This document shows, piece after piece, positions 1 to 10,855 of a stretch of DNA of 64,000 nucleotides (positions are counted from its first letter, which is position 1; every line of letters starts with the position of its first letter). The notes under the pieces were generated by a model that had not been told where the DNA came from, made no database searches, and saw nothing but the letters and a program-made list of their open reading frames with translations. Where the stretch lies: the NCBI GenBank assembly GCA_015179125.1, contig WHVA01000506.1:1-64000 (forward strand), in the 5' to 3' direction. This stretch comes from Gautieria morchelliformis. Taxonomy: Eukaryota; Basidiomycota; Agaricomycetes; Gomphales; Gomphaceae. The position numbers and the translations under genes are program-made.

Positions 1-1002
1 GTTTCGGTGCGGCGGCGGGATGAGTCAATGTCCATAGGTGTCGCATTACTGGGTGGTGCTGTGACAACAGGAGCCGTAGCAGGAGTGTGGAGTGGACGGG
101 CAGGAGGAGGGCGATTAGGGACATGAGGTGTCTGTGCCTTCCTGACCTCTAACAGACGGCGATGAGCGGTCAATCTGACAGGCTGCTTCCTTCAGGCTTT
201 GAGGTTGATGGAAGAAAGGGCTGGGCGTGGATCTTATCAAGGATACCTGCTGGAAGCCACGAGCATAGGCATCCTTGGGTGCCTCATCATTAAAGCCTGT
301 CCTGCCTGCCAGGATCTCAAATTGAGCCGTGTATTCATCTGCCGACATTCCTGACGCCATCCTAAGGTCATGCCAGTTTAGTGCGAGCTGTTCTGGCATG
401 ACCTGGTCACCAAAGGCCTCCTCCACACGTTTAATGAACCCCTCCAGAGTGGAATAGAGGAGGTGCCATCAATGACAGCCTGTGTCTCGTTGTGTGCCCA
501 TATCTCCGCAGAGCCTCCTGTCATGAAGGAAAGAGCATATAGGATCTTTGTGCGCTCATCTAGGAAGGATGCCGGCTGGACAGCGATGGACAATCTGATA
601 GACCTGATAAACCCTTCAGTCTCTGCACGGTCTCCCATTGAACTTCTCCGGTCCGCTGCTTTGATAGAGCGAGTAGATGGAGGGACACTGTGAGGTACTG
701 AGGGCGCAAGGGCTTGAGCAGCAGCAACAGCAGCGTTGGCGGTAGCATTGGCTAAGTGTCGTGAACGTTAACAATCTGACTGTGCAGTTCCTGATTCTGC
801 AGTTGAAGTTGCTGCAGCTGCTGTGCTTGGCTGGAAAGGAGCCTCGAAGAAATGGCCCATGGTCACCCAGGGAGTCCCAGTATGTGTCTGGGAGTTGGTC
901 TGCCATAGGCTGAGATGAAGGCTGGTTAAGAAAAGTGTGTGGGGTCGTCCTATGAGCTTGAATCTTCTGTGAGGGCAACACTAATGACAAAGCCACAACC
1001 AA
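1..1002 (-). mobile_element. Ty3/gypsy-type gag relic, cut by the window edge
   Basis: Reverse-strand translations between about 115 and 900 resemble the retrotransposon gag (capsid) domain of Ty3/gypsy elements, with stretches such as EYTAQFEILAGRTGF and LNWHDLRMASGM. The likely gag start lies near 890, so the leader or LTR would lie to the right, toward 1,000-1,200. The element is broken and incomplete here, and its remainder would lie left of the window. The family call rests on the gag motif only. Copy age cannot be judged without a second copy. Confidence 0.6.
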
Positions 1003-1203
1003 AGATACTCAAGGAGATAAGAGCCGATACTAGGACAATGACCAACTGTGTAGTGGTATCCTCAGTTTATAACTCTACCAACGATAGATACATGGGGACT
1101 TGCCTGTGTAGTGGGTATCCTCAGAGATCAAGCTGAGGAAACGCCACCACACGGGCTACAGTCTTATAGCGCTGGCAAGGCTTACATAATAGGGGAGACG
1201 GAA

Positions 1204-1318
1204 ACTTGTAGAAGGTTACGGAAGGTGACGGAATGTGACATGTGACGGAAGGTTATGGAAACTGACGGAAGGTAATGGAAACTCATGGAAGGAAATAGAA
1301 ACTTGTGGAAGGAAATGC
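1204..1318. repeat. Degenerate short tandem repeat (GGAAGGTNAYGGAA-like)
   Basis: About nine imperfect copies of a 10-14 base unit built on tggaaggtaa/tgacggaagg run head to tail just before the left arm of the large palindrome. No coding potential is seen. The stretch 1003-1203 before it shows no gene and may be the leader or LTR edge of the gag relic. Confidence 0.6.
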
Positions 1319-1814
1319 GTGAACCCTGACAGGTCGGGGGATGTCGCATATCTCCAAGGTAAATGGGAAGGGTGGAAGAGAGCCATGACTTGGAGTCTTG
1401 GGACGATCACTTGCTTGGACGACCTTGGGCGATCAAATCATCCGACCCAATGGACCGACACACTTTCTAATTCCTCATCAGCAATTTTTAATTATTCATC
1501 CTCACTGTCTGGACTCATCGACCTGAGTGCTGAATTACAGTCGCCTTTATTAATTGCACTCGAATACATGTTCTCACACAACTGTATTATGATATCAGTT
1601 CTCAGTAACCCAAACCCTTACCAAGTCAGCGAGACTTTTGTCGAGACTGATTCATCTGCCGAGGATCTCAGTAGACTGTGTAAATTCTAGCTCTTGTGCC
1701 TGGGGCTCACTTGCTTCGATATCCTCTGGAACTTGTGCTTTCGGCGCACCCGATATAATGAACCGGTCAATGATGAGTACATTGCCGGCACTAACACTTC
1801 AGACATGCATCCCC

Positions 1815-2000
1815 GCACTCGCATTCTTGCATTGGCACTCCCACTCCAACTCCCGGGACCCCCGGACTCACAGTGCCGCACTCACCCTCACCCTCACACT
1901 CCCGCGCTCGCTCTCCGGACTCGGACTCGGACTCCCGCACTCGTATTCCCGCACTCATATTCCCGAGCTCCCTTCAGACCCACACTCGCACTCGAACTTG
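1815..2000. repeat. Simple repeat rich in CACTCG/CCCGCACTC units, left palindrome arm
   Basis: Runs of CACTC, ACTCGC and CCCGCACTCGTATT-like units make a low-complexity stretch that is open in several frames. The translated ORFs (Ser/Pro/His/Thr-rich) are products of the repeat and are not genes. Its partner lies at about 3105-3300. Confidence 0.7.
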
Positions 2001-2346
2001 GTTGCATCGGTAGGGAATGCATTGTGGGTCGAGTTCGACGTGGGAGCAAGTGGGGGATCATCGACTGAAGTGGCAGTTTTTCTTGTACAGTTGATGCGGT
2101 AGACGATCAGGAATAGGTAAACGGCAATTTACCTTCACTTCTTGTGTATACAAATAAAATGTATTTCACTTTGTGTACATTGAAATTTTTGTACCTTGAT
2201 ACAAGTCCTAATCCAAGCCTAGGATCAGTACCTCAGCTTTTGATTATGTTGAAAATTTAAGGGGCATCTGGCAAGTGCAAAAAGGAGCGTCTCAGCGGCG
2301 TTGGCTTGAAAAGCGCTGGTATACAGTGCCTATTGTTTCTACAGTG

Positions 2347-2890
2347 CTTGCTGACGATGCAATAATGTAATGCTACCTATGTCTGGTAGTCTATTTGCAA
2401 CCCCTCTAAATCATCCCAGTCCATTTGTTGCACATCACACTCGCTAGATATCTGAGCCTGACAAAGGTCAACAAAGGTCGGCTTCCCATTGCAAATGAAA
2501 ATATTGTGCAATACAATATCGCCATGTCCTGCTGAGTGTGATGCTTTCATAGCATCCCAGGTGGAGGGTCTGAAAGCACAACTTATGAGTGACTGCCAAT
2601 GCTAATTCACCCACAGTGCAGTGCAAAACTGTTCTGGTTCCAACTTTGTACCATGTACATAGGACATCAGCAGCAAGTTGGCGACATATTCATCATTATG
2701 AATGTGAAACAAGCATTCGAATTGACCGTGGAAGGTAGGGAGAGGGTTTTGGGGGTACACTGTAGAAACAATAGGCACTGTATACCAGCGCTTTTCAAGC
2801 CAACGCCGCTGAGACGCTCCTTTTTGCACTTGCCAGATGCCCCTTAAATTTTCAACATAATCAAAAGCTGAGGTACTGATCCTAGGCTTG
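2347..2890 (-). pseudogene. Protein-kinase-like gene relic inside the palindrome
   Basis: On the reverse strand a frame reads through ISTSAFDYVENLRGIWQVQK, then LLMSYVHGTKLE (hinge-like), then HGDIVLHNIFICNGK and PTFVDLCQA. The HGD...N pair matches the catalytic loop of kinase-like phosphotransferases, and FVDL sits where the metal-binding D-[FL]-x motif is expected. It ends with DWDDLEGLQIDYQT and a stop near 2380. One in-frame TAG lies between the hinge and catalytic-loop parts (around 2603), and no convincing intron removes it. The N-lobe is incomplete and upstream coding is lost or spliced. The 5' part lies in the right palindrome arm, so it is present twice in the window. I call it a decayed fungal kinase-like gene; an undetected intron is the alternative. 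Confidence 0.6.
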
Positions 2891-3104
2891 GATTAGGACT
2901 TGTATCAAGGTACAAAAATTTCAATGTACACAAAGTGAAATACATTTTATTTGTATACACAAGAAGTGAAGGTAAATTGCCGTTTACCTATTCCTGATCG
3001 TCTACCGCATCAACTGTACAAGAAAAACTGCCACTTCAGTCGATGATCCCCCACTTGCTCCCACGTCGAACTCGACCCACAATGCATTCCCTACCGATGC
3101 AACC

Positions 3105-3300
3105 AAGTTCGAGTGCGAGTGTGGGTCTGAAGGGAGCTCGGGAATATGAGTGCGGGAATACGAGTGCGGGAATACGAGTGCGGGAGTCCGAGTCCGAGTC
3201 CGGAGAGCGAGCGCGGGAGTGTGAGGGTGAGGGTGAGTGCGGCACTGTGAGTCCGGGGGTCCCGGGAGTTGGAGTGGGAGTGCCAATGCAAGAATGCGAG
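3105..3300. repeat. Simple repeat GAGTGCGGGAATAC/GAGTCC, right palindrome arm
   Basis: This is the reverse-complement partner of the stretch at about 1815-2000. It has one additional GAGTGCGGGAATAC-type unit, so the two arms have drifted in copy number since they were formed. Confidence 0.7.
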
Positions 3301-3787
3301 TGCGGGGATGCATGTCTGAAGTGTTAGTGCCGGCAATGTACTCATCATTGACCGGTTCATTATATCGGGTGCGCCGAAAGCACAAGTTCCAGAGGATATC
3401 GAAGCAAGTGAGCCCCAGGCACAAGAGCTAGAATTTACACAGTCTACTGAGATCCTCGGCAGATGAATCAGTCTCGACAAAAGTCTCGCTGACTTGGTAA
3501 GGGTTTGGGTTACTGAGAACTGATATCATAATACAGTTGTGTGAGAACATGTATTCGAGTGCAATTAATAAAGGCGACTGTAATTCAGCACTCAGGTCGA
3601 TGAGTCCAGACAGTGAGGATGAATAATTAAAAATTGCTGATGAGGAATTAGAAAGTGTGTCGGTCCATTGGGTCGGATGAATTTGATCGTCCAAGGTCAT
3701 CCAAGCAAGTTGATCGTCCCAAGACTCCAAGTCATGGCTCTCTTCCACCCTTCCCATTTACCTTGGAGATATGCGACATCCCCGACC

Positions 3788-4135
3788 ACAGGAAATGATT
3801 TGACACAGCAATGAGGCTGTAAATGTGGTATGTGAAGGAGAACATAGCTGGCGGGGTTGGGAATGGGAAGCCCGCATATGGCAACTGTCCTGAGACAGTC
3901 TGCTCAGCAAACAGTGAGTCGAGGCCATTGGAAACCGAAATCAAATCGTACGTTGAAACTGCGATAGCAGGGAATGCAACCGCCTGATTTAAAATAGCAT
4001 GAGCCTCTAGCAAAAGGGGGATTGCGAGAAGACTTGCGTAGTCACCAGGCCAGACGAGTCTGTCACGTTTTGCGCCATCGACGACGGCGCTGGAACCCTT
4101 CGTAATTGTAGTATTGAGGTAGGTCAGTGATCCGA
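3788..4135 (-). pseudogene. Six-hairpin glycosidase (GH78 alpha-L-rhamnosidase-like) fragment
   Basis: The reverse-strand frame reads TYLNTTITKGSSAVVDGAKR, DRLVWPGDY, LLLEAHAILNQAV, QLPYAGFPFPTPPAMF and SFTYHIYSLIAVSNHFLW. DGAKRDRLVWPGD is a hallmark of fungal GH78-like (alpha/alpha)6-barrel enzymes and includes acidic residues used in catalysis. The coding stops exactly where the palindrome begins (about 3787), so the C-terminal half of the enzyme is lost. Upstream on the same strand (4140-4500) I could not recognise the expected N-terminal domains. It is a truncated host gene, probably broken by the rearrangement that made the palindrome. Confidence 0.65.
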
Positions 4136-4797
4136 GTCAATCTGATCGTGAAACTGCGAGTTGGAAGTGCGTTATGAGTTATGAGGAATCTGAATCCAAC
4201 CAACTGGAGTAGGCAATTGAACATCGTATGAGAGCTAGACCTTGAACCGGGGAACCATCACCTTGATAGAATTTCCCAGGAACTGAGTCGAAGTGCCTCT
4301 CAGCATCCAGATCTCTATTGGCGCTACTAGGGCTTCCAGCATCCGGGGAGTCGCTTGCACAGCTTAGTGCAGCTTGCACCCGCTTCCGGTGACATTGACG
4401 TTGAACTCGTCCGAGTTCCGTGGTACAAGAAGGTATGCAGAGGAACGGTTCCTTGTCCGCCATGGGTGATGGTCCTGGTGTGGGACTAGAACACACTCAT
4501 CTCTTACAAATTTTATTTCGAGCTCCGGAGTAACCCCAGTTGGACTAGAAAAAAAAAGCTCATGTCATTTCGACTTCCGCAGGCTTATATAAGCGTGTTC
4601 TTTCCCCGCATCCTCACCTTTTCCGCCATGATTCACTCTCACAGTCTCTGCATGCGTGAACCTACTGCATCCACTCACCATTGCCTCTTTGTTGTCAGAA
4701 TGCCTCCCAGACTTTCTTTCATCTCGATCCTCAATTGCCGACACGATCTCCATTTTTCGCCACACTCGATTTGCTCTCGATATATTCCTTGCTCGTA
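4136..4797. other. No recognised gene; TATA-like box at about 4584-4592
   Basis: Short overlapping ORFs occur on both strands without family motifs. A TATATAAG-type box at about 4584-4592 is followed by a pyrimidine-rich stretch and an ATG at 4628. This suggests the former promoter of the plus-strand relic that follows, but the N-terminal coding between 4628 and 4800 is not recognisable. Confidence 0.35.
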
Positions 4798-5310
4798 CGA
4801 TTTACCCTAGATTTCCATCCTACGAAGCGCTGGATACGGCAACTTGATCAAGCTTTCCAACGCGTACATCTCCATGTCCTATGGCCTGATGATGAGTGCT
4901 GTCATTGCCGTCATCGTACAGTGGTTCTTCTGTTACCGAATCTGTTCATTGAGCAAATCCTGGTTGCTCGCTAGCCTCATTGCAGCGGTGCGTATATGCT
5001 TCTCGTCAACTCACATTGTTCTAAGACATGTCCAGATTTCTCTGATGCAGGGTGTCGCCTTGCTCATTATTGGCATTCGGGTTTGTAGTTTTTTGGCATT
5101 TGGCATTTGTCCTATTTAACTCACTCGTGTCGACAGGGCCATATTGTTGGGAATTTCTCTGTGGCCTGCGCTCACATTGATCTGGTAGCACTATATGTAC
5201 GTGTCCCAGCAGTCGTCACTGAATTGTCACTCAAGTTACCTTGTATGCAGATTTGGCTTATCATTCTATCCCATCCATAGATCGTTTATTCCAGTGGGTG
5301 CAGATGTTAA
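4798..5310 (+). pseudogene. DUF6534-like multi-pass membrane protein relic
   Basis: The frame from about 4844 reads hydrophobic segments such as MSYGLMMSAVIAVIVQWFFC followed by YRICSLSKSWLLASLIAA. VQWFFCYRI is typical of the agaricomycete DUF6534/DUF6533 membrane family. Small GT-AG introns can be placed after SLIAA (about 4988), after LLIIGIR and after GHIVGNFSVACAHIDLVALY, with reading resumed as IWLIILSHP and then a stop. The N-terminal transmembrane segments and the C-terminal third are missing, so it is a fragment of a host gene. A related fragment lies at 24842-25060, and both are followed by the same diverged repeat. Confidence 0.5.
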
Positions 5311-5580
5311 GAAGTAACATCGTATCGCTTGTCCATCTGCGTATTCATTTCGAGGAACGAGTACTGTTGGGGAGTGGGAGTGGCGACCTTGGCGGGTCTG
5401 CTGCAGTGGGTTCAAGTTCGTACCATTTCTTACAGCATGATTTGACCGTAATATTTCATTAGGAGGCCGAATTTCTGAAGAGATCAAGTCAGCCCATCTC
5501 CACTGCCTACTTGCTTCGATTCCCGGCACGTTTGACAATGATGCTTGACTCTGCACGCTCGACTTTGGACACCCGATTAT

Positions 5581-5800
5581 TGCCGTCTAACTATGATTTT
5601 TCTCTCTATTCTGTACTCGATGTTTGCGCCTATGCTTTGCTATGCGATAGCCCGCCCTGTATTTATGACCTGAAATAAAGTTCATTTGTGGCTATATACA
5701 AGTCCCAAAAGCACTTGAATACCACACAAAGACCGCTGCCGGCAAGCCACAAAATGCGCTAAAATGTTCATGATCACTACTGAATTTCAGCCCGTGCCAA
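5581..5800. repeat. Diverged dispersed repeat, copy 1 of 2
   Basis: The stretch around 5690-5790 (tatataca..cccaaaagcac, aaaatg.ccatgatcact) matches 25898-25990 at perhaps 75% by eye. Weaker similarity extends upstream through tttgc..tgcga..gccctgtatt. In both places it follows a DUF6534-like relic, so it may be the 3' end and downstream region of one ancestral gene duplicated about 20 kb apart. A shared small transposon is the alternative. Confidence 0.5.
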
Positions 5801-5988
5801 TCAGAGGAAAAAAACTTAAGGTAGCCGGTTCCAAGCTCCTTTTGAACTTCTTAGCAGTCCCTTATGAACTGATTCTCCAGGCGCCAATTGTACTGATTTT
5901 CAGGGGGTACTCTTCCTGCAGTGCAAGCTCGTGTTTTTATATCCTTACTTTGGATCCGCGTTTCACTAGAATAGGTCATCCGGTCAGC

Positions 5989-6721
5989 ATGTCCCAACTC
6001 GTCCCTCCCTTCACTCTCGAGACGGCACAGAGTGAGTTAGCATCTCAAATTTCATGCTCGTTTATGTTATTGGCCTTGTAGAGAAGGTCAAGACTGCCCA
6101 AGCCCTTTGGAACACAAGGACTCCTGAAAAGGTGCGCGGCGTGCTGCTTTGACCTGATCTGAAGTGCTCAACGAGTGCAGGTTGTCCTTGCGTATACAGA
6201 GGACACCGTGTGGCGCAACAGGGACCACTTCTTGCGTGGCCATGAACAAGTTAAACAGTTTTTGATCAAAAAGTGGCAGAAGGAAACGCGTTATAAGTGT
6301 GTTTTCAACAATGAATTGTAGACACGCCTAATGCAATGGCCATGTTCTTCGACTCAGGCTTCGCAAAGAGCTCTTCGCATTTATGGACAACAAGATCGCT
6401 GTTCAGTTCTGGTGGGTGTGCTCGTCTGAGTAGCGGCAGCGAATATAGGTTTCTTACTGTACTGACAAGGTATGAGTATTACGATGAAACCAGAAAGGCA
6501 TGGTATCGCTGCTACGGGCTTGGTATGTTTGATTTGCGCGACTCTACAAGGCGCTAACTATGGCTTAATTAGAGGACTGGACATTCCATTCCGACGGCCG
6601 TATGAGGAAGCGGCAGATGAGCGGGAACGAGATAGAGGTTACTGAGGAGAATCGGTGGTTTAAGGATGACTTTACTATGGAGGATATCGACAACGTCCCC
6701 ATTGGCGAAGAGCACTGGTAA
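5989..6721 (+). CDS. DUF1348 / NTF2-like small protein, 154 aa
   Basis: Six exons (5989-6031, 6082-6131, 6181-6296, 6358-6411, 6470-6522, 6573-6721) join in frame to 465 nt, all with GT-AG introns of 49-61 bp. The protein has the DUF1348 signature of the NTF2-like fold: FTLETA near the N-terminus, AQALWNTRTPEKVVLAYTED, WRNRDHFLRGHEQVKQFL, KKWQKETRYKLRKELFAF, KIAVQFWYEYYD and WTFHSDGRMRKRQMSGNEI. The length is normal for this family of about 150 aa and it has no signal peptide. Bacterial relatives are called nuclear transport factor 2 family or DUF1348, with no established reaction. The conical NTF2 fold usually binds small hydrophobic ligands. It lies 140 bp before the TTC1-like gene on the same strand. 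The start is the first ATG giving the conserved N-terminus. The model looks intact. Confidence 0.9.
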
Positions 6722-6861
6722 AGGGCGTCCAACCCTACATATGATACAACTTGTACGAAACACTGTATTAGTAGTAAGTAGTGGTTGCCGAGCAAATCTA
6801 GCTTCGGCAAAGAACGAGAAACGCGTCACACGTTGACTTTTCATAGCCACTGTCCATAAGT

Positions 6862-7953
6862 ATGTCTCTTGCGTCCGACCACCCACAAGACGACCTTGAG
6901 TCGTTTGAAGAAGGCAGTTCATCTGGAGGAACCGATGGATATATGACGCCCCATGAGTATGCTGTAGATGAACACGAGGCATCATCAGATGAGGATACGC
7001 GAGTATGTATTCACCATGTTATTGAGAGCTCTGTTGAGCACTTTATAACTGATTGGGCTAGGAAGCTTTGCGTGAGGCAGATGAACTGAAAGCCGAGGGA
7101 ACAGAATCGTTCCGCGGTGGCATGTGGGCTCAGGCTTTGCAGTCATATAGAAGGGGTTTAGCAAGGCTCCCACAGAGGAAAATATCACCTCCCGTTAACG
7201 ACCGCAAGGGAAAGGGCGTTGATCTCGAGGAAGGTCCTGGAGATAGCGATGATGTGGGACACAAGGACCAGCCTGAAGCTGAACCACTCTCAGAGCTGGA
7301 GCAAGACTGCGCAAAGGCAAGGTCAGTTTTAAACGGGAATATAGCGGCATGTCATGTCAAGCTGGTCAGTGTAGCTTTTTACCCCGAATGTGCGACCTGA
7401 GAGTTTAATTCTCCCAACTTAGGGTGAACACAAGGAAGCGGTGGAGGCGTGCAGTCAAGGTTCGTAAATGTTAAGTACAGGTGTGCACCAGATCGTTCAC
7501 CTGATACATTTCTCACAGCCCTTTTGGATGATCCACACTACACCAAGGTTCTTCACCGGCGCGCGACTTCGAATGATTTGCTTGGGACGTGGTCTTCCTT
7601 GGCTTCCGCAGAAGAAGGTTTGTGGATTTTCTAGAAGTATGGAATATGCTCATGAAACCCTTTCAGACTACAAAGAACTTTTAAAAGTTCTCCCAGCGAC
7701 ATCCCCGCTTGTGCCTCAGATTAGACAAGCTCTGCAGCGTGTCACACCGCGGCGTGAAGCCGCACAAAAGGCAGAAATGGGGGAAATGATGGACAAACTC
7801 AAGGGTCTTGGGAATGGTGTACTAGGTCAGAGCCTTCAGCCTTGCTGCGATGCTCGATACTATTGGCCAACAGGAAACTTTGGCCTTTCAACCGACAATT
7901 TCAAGTTTGAGCCAAACGGACAGGGCGGATACTCTATGAGTTTCGTTCGATAA
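6862..7953 (+). CDS. TTC1: TTC1-type tetratricopeptide repeat protein, 272 aa
   Basis: Six exons (6862-7002, 7062-7364, 7423-7459, 7519-7617, 7667-7825, 7874-7953) sum to 819 nt in one frame. An acidic Ser-rich N-terminus of about 47 aa is followed by TPR segments: EADELKAEGTESFRGGMWAQ, then NGNIAACHVKLGEHKEAVEA, then YTKVLHRRATSNDLLGTW. The C-terminal signature is MDKLKGLGNGVLGNFGLSTD plus NFKFEPNGQGGYSMSF, which is diagnostic of tetratricopeptide repeat protein 1. TTC1 proteins are cytosolic adaptors that bind chaperones (Hsp70/Hsp90 C-termini) and, in animals, G-alpha and Ras. The role in fungi is inferred. An insert rich in Glu/Asp/Lys lies between TPR helices (about residues 85-130). Nothing looks broken. 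Confidence 0.9.
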
Positions 7954-8730
7954 TGAAACTCTTTCTTCCACTTAGGCCATATGCAGTCAACGCTGTTACT
8001 ACTCATGTCTGAACGTCATCCAATAAGTACAGACCAATTAGGACCCAAGTCGCATAGCTTCACAGCCGCCGAGTCCACTAAGATTTGGAAACAGAAAGGC
8101 TCAGGCCGAGCTGGCTGTGGCGCCCGGTGTATCGCCTTCATGGTGACACTGCTGGATTGTTAAGGGGAAGCACATCAAAGCAATCCGGGCTGCGTGAATG
8201 TCATGACGCGGGTGGCGTCGGAAAGTCAGGAGCCTGCCTGCATGCCACTAAGGGGGAAATATGCTGATTTGTATCTTGTCCTTTTGGCAACGATGCATCC
8301 TTTCACCTGACCGGAAACCAGCACTTTCAGGCCGTGATGGTGGTCCTCGGCCTCGCCATGAGTCGGAGGACAGTTCTGAGCGAGGGAGGCGGGGGTGTAA
8401 CACCATCAGGATGGAGTGATATCTTATTCACCCTAGCAACTCGTTTATGGAGCGTTGGGCTTGTGGTACGCTCGGGCGTGTCTCCGTTGATAAATACTTG
8501 ATTATGGTTGCTGCTTATGTCATCATCCACCTGTCCCCAATCGATACTTAGGGCTTAGATAGACCTGTGCTTGTTTTCTCGCTTTCGGGCTGTCCTTGCA
8601 GCGGTCCACGGTCTCTCTAATTCGTGCGGCTTTGCTCGTCTTCTCGTTTGCGTGTCCCCTCTTTTATCACTCCTCTAATCAAGCGCAGGTCGCCTTGCTC
8701 TGCCAACGTATCTACCGCAAATCCGGAATA
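7954..8730. other. Intergenic; no gene recognised
   Basis: Short ORFs on both strands show no conserved motif. The last 150 bases are pyrimidine-rich and probably include the promoter and 5' UTR of the next gene. Confidence 0.5.
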
Positions 8731-10149
8731 ATGATTCAGCTCCCGCATTCGCCTGTCCCATGTATCTCCGTATCGTTCGCTCCCACTGAGCCCTTGAAAC
8801 TCCTCAAGCACAAATCGTCCTTTGAGGGTCATCTTCCTGCGGAACCGGACTCCCCCAGGCCACAACATCTGGTGCCTCCCCCAATCATGTCCCCGAACCA
8901 GTTTCTTGGATCTCAACGTCAAAGTCGGCTCTCACCTTTGAGCCCTCCCCATCCCAGCGGTGGCAAGGGCTTGGAGAGAGCTCGATTCGAGGCATTGCTC
9001 CAGGCTTCCAAGGAAAGAAGTGCAATGGTCGGTGCCAAGAAGCCCGTCGAGCTCCGCAAGGAAATCGCCGTAAAGACCCAGAGGGTCAAGCAGCGTTAGT
9101 ACACTCCGTTTGCTCGGTATACACACGTATCTCATTGTCGTGTTTCGCGATTAGTCGTACGTCGGGTTCAGTTCCTGAACAAGCTTGCTGCACCCCCCTC
9201 CCCTTCGGCAACTGACTTACCCGCGACTCCACCCGACTCGCCTGCCATTTTTCACTTCACTCTTCCCTCTCCCGGTCTGGAATCGCCTCTGGAGCTTTTC
9301 GAAAATTTGCTGGATCACCCAGAGCTTTACGAAAACACCACGAGGGTCGAGCAGGTTGACTTTAGGCTTTCACAGCACAAGCTGGAGGATGGTTATTATC
9401 ATCATCATTCTGCTGCTTCCACAAATAATTGTGCTAGCTTGTTACCCTCGCTGGATCAAATTTCGCAGAGAATGAACAAGGTTCCTGTATCTGTTGGCAC
9501 TTATCCATCGCCGCCCCCTGAACAAGGACCCAAAGGAAATAGCCGCTTACCGCCTTTTCTACGAAGTCGCACCCCCTCTCCCACTCCCGAAGCGACACAC
9601 CCCCTCGATGATCAAACTCCCAAACGCGCTCGTCCTGTACCGGCCCGTCTCGCCTTGCGCACTATGACCCCGCCTGCATGTGTTGTAATACGACCGCCCA
9701 CTCCCATGGGTGCTGCCTTTCCCCAGTTCCCACTATCGCCCACGTCGCCGCGAAGGATCAACTTACAGATCACGACAACTATCTGCCCCCCTTCGCGATG
9801 CAGGTCTTCTCCGACTGAGTTCACTGAGGTGAACATTGCTCAGTTCGGCTCGGAGCAATCTGGGATCGTCAGCAAACCCACCATGCTCACTACTACTACT
9901 GCAGTTGACAAGCACATTCCAGCTCGACGGGCGCAGGTGACGAAGGTCATGTTTAATAAACTGAGTAGGCGAAACCCCGACCTTCTGAATGCTGCGGCAT
10001 GCGGCATCAGGGCTCAGGACGACATGTCACTACTAGGAGCTGAAGAGATTGAAGATAAGACGAGGCGGCGTATTAGTGCACCTGCTGAAATGACTATGGC
10101 GCAGAAGGGCACTCGTCACCCAGTTCTTGACAAGCCTGGAGGATTTTGA
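8731..10149 (+). CDS. Unknown Ser/Pro-rich, largely disordered protein, 452 aa
   Basis: Two exons (8731-9094 and 9155-10149) join across a 60-bp GT-AG intron and keep frame to a stop at 10147-10149. The start ATG at 8731 gives MIQLPHSPVPCISVSFAPTE; the in-frame codons upstream look like UTR. The protein is rich in Pro, Ser, Thr and Arg with few hydrophobic runs. A more ordered stretch follows the intron (RRVQFLNKLAAPPSPSATDL, then LESPLELFENLLDHPELYEN), and the C-terminal end is basic and helical (TKVMFNKLSRRNPDLLNAAA). Several S/T-P sites could be phosphorylated. No signal peptide or membrane segment is seen and I do not recognise the family. Conserved neighbours on both sides suggest a real host gene. 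Confidence 0.7.
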
Positions 10150-10855
10150 TCAATCTCCACTCGGCACGACAGTCATGTAGGGGGGCGGGGGGGTACGATA
10201 GTGGGGACTGGTTACCTTCTATCCATCTTTCGGTCTGGCGTTACGGCGCTGTTCGTTGGTCCATACATTGTCATTTTCAACATAACAATCACCCATTTGG
10301 TCTGGATATATCATTTCTGACTCTTGCAATTCTGAGCGGGGTGCGTGTTTTGCTGTTTGACTTGCACTTTAGCTACGTTGTTGATATCGATCGATCTTGC
10401 AGGCTGCGCCTCTTTGCCGGAACATCTCACCCACTATCCGACAGCGAGTTTTGTACATTCGCATTCTTTTCTGTAGGTCGCACCATCGATGCTCTGTCAT
10501 GGATCTAATTGTCGGGCTGAGCCCTGGAAAGAGATCGAGGTTCGGAGAGAGGGGACGTGAGAGTCTGGATTCTATTCCTCGACCTCTAATAGTCTTTTGC
10601 ACACCCTGATTCTGGGAGTCAGAATGTATTCAGTATATGGACCAACACTCTTTTTGGTAGTCACTGATTCTGGGCGTCAGGGGACAAACACTCTTTTTGG
10701 TACTGGTAGTTCCTGAGGATAATGAAAACGCCTATTAGAACAGCGCCGGCTGAGATGGCCGGTTGCTCGGACCCCGTACTCTAGTTGGCCTCCTGCGCTA
10801 TTGCCTCACTACTACACACTTCCGCTCTTTTAGATATTTCCTGGACCAAGGTCTC
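10150..10855. other. Intergenic with two short direct repeats
   Basis: No gene is recognised. The motif ctgattctggg.gtcag followed by acactctttttggta occurs twice, at about 10608-10657 and 10664-10705. The second copy is shorter between the two motif parts. It may be a promoter-proximal repeat of the following gene. Confidence 0.5.

Larger units (their letters stand above)
1332..3787. repeat. Large palindrome: about 1 kb inverted arms around a 0.41 kb spacer
   Basis: The left arm (about 1332-2346) reappears as its near-identical reverse complement at about 2758-3787. The outer ends share ggtcggggatgtcgcat and the inner ends share cactgtagaaacaatag. The arms differ at few positions: one extra GAGTGCGGGAATAC-type unit and small changes in the right arm. 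The spacer (2347-2757) is single copy and holds most of a reverse-strand kinase relic whose 5' part lies in the right arm. The structure therefore looks like an inverted duplication of the kinase gene's upstream side onto its 3' side. A GGAAATG word occurs near both outer ends (1311-1317 and 3791-3797), but it is not adjacent to the left arm, so a target duplication is not established. Confidence 0.85.

Noticed and set aside
1687-3431. Pairs of identical ORFs on opposite strands (for example 64-aa ORFs at 1687-1881 and 3237-3431)
   Set aside because: They are the two arms of the palindrome read twice, and are Ser/Pro/Arg-rich simple-repeat products without motifs.
1311-3797. GGAAATG at both outer ends of the palindrome as a target-site duplication
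   Set aside because: On the left it is 14 bases away from the arm, so it is not an adjacent duplication.
6297-6323. A 27-bp intron in the DUF1348 gene
   Set aside because: A 61-bp intron ending at 6357 restores the conserved LRKELFAF motif and the total frame.
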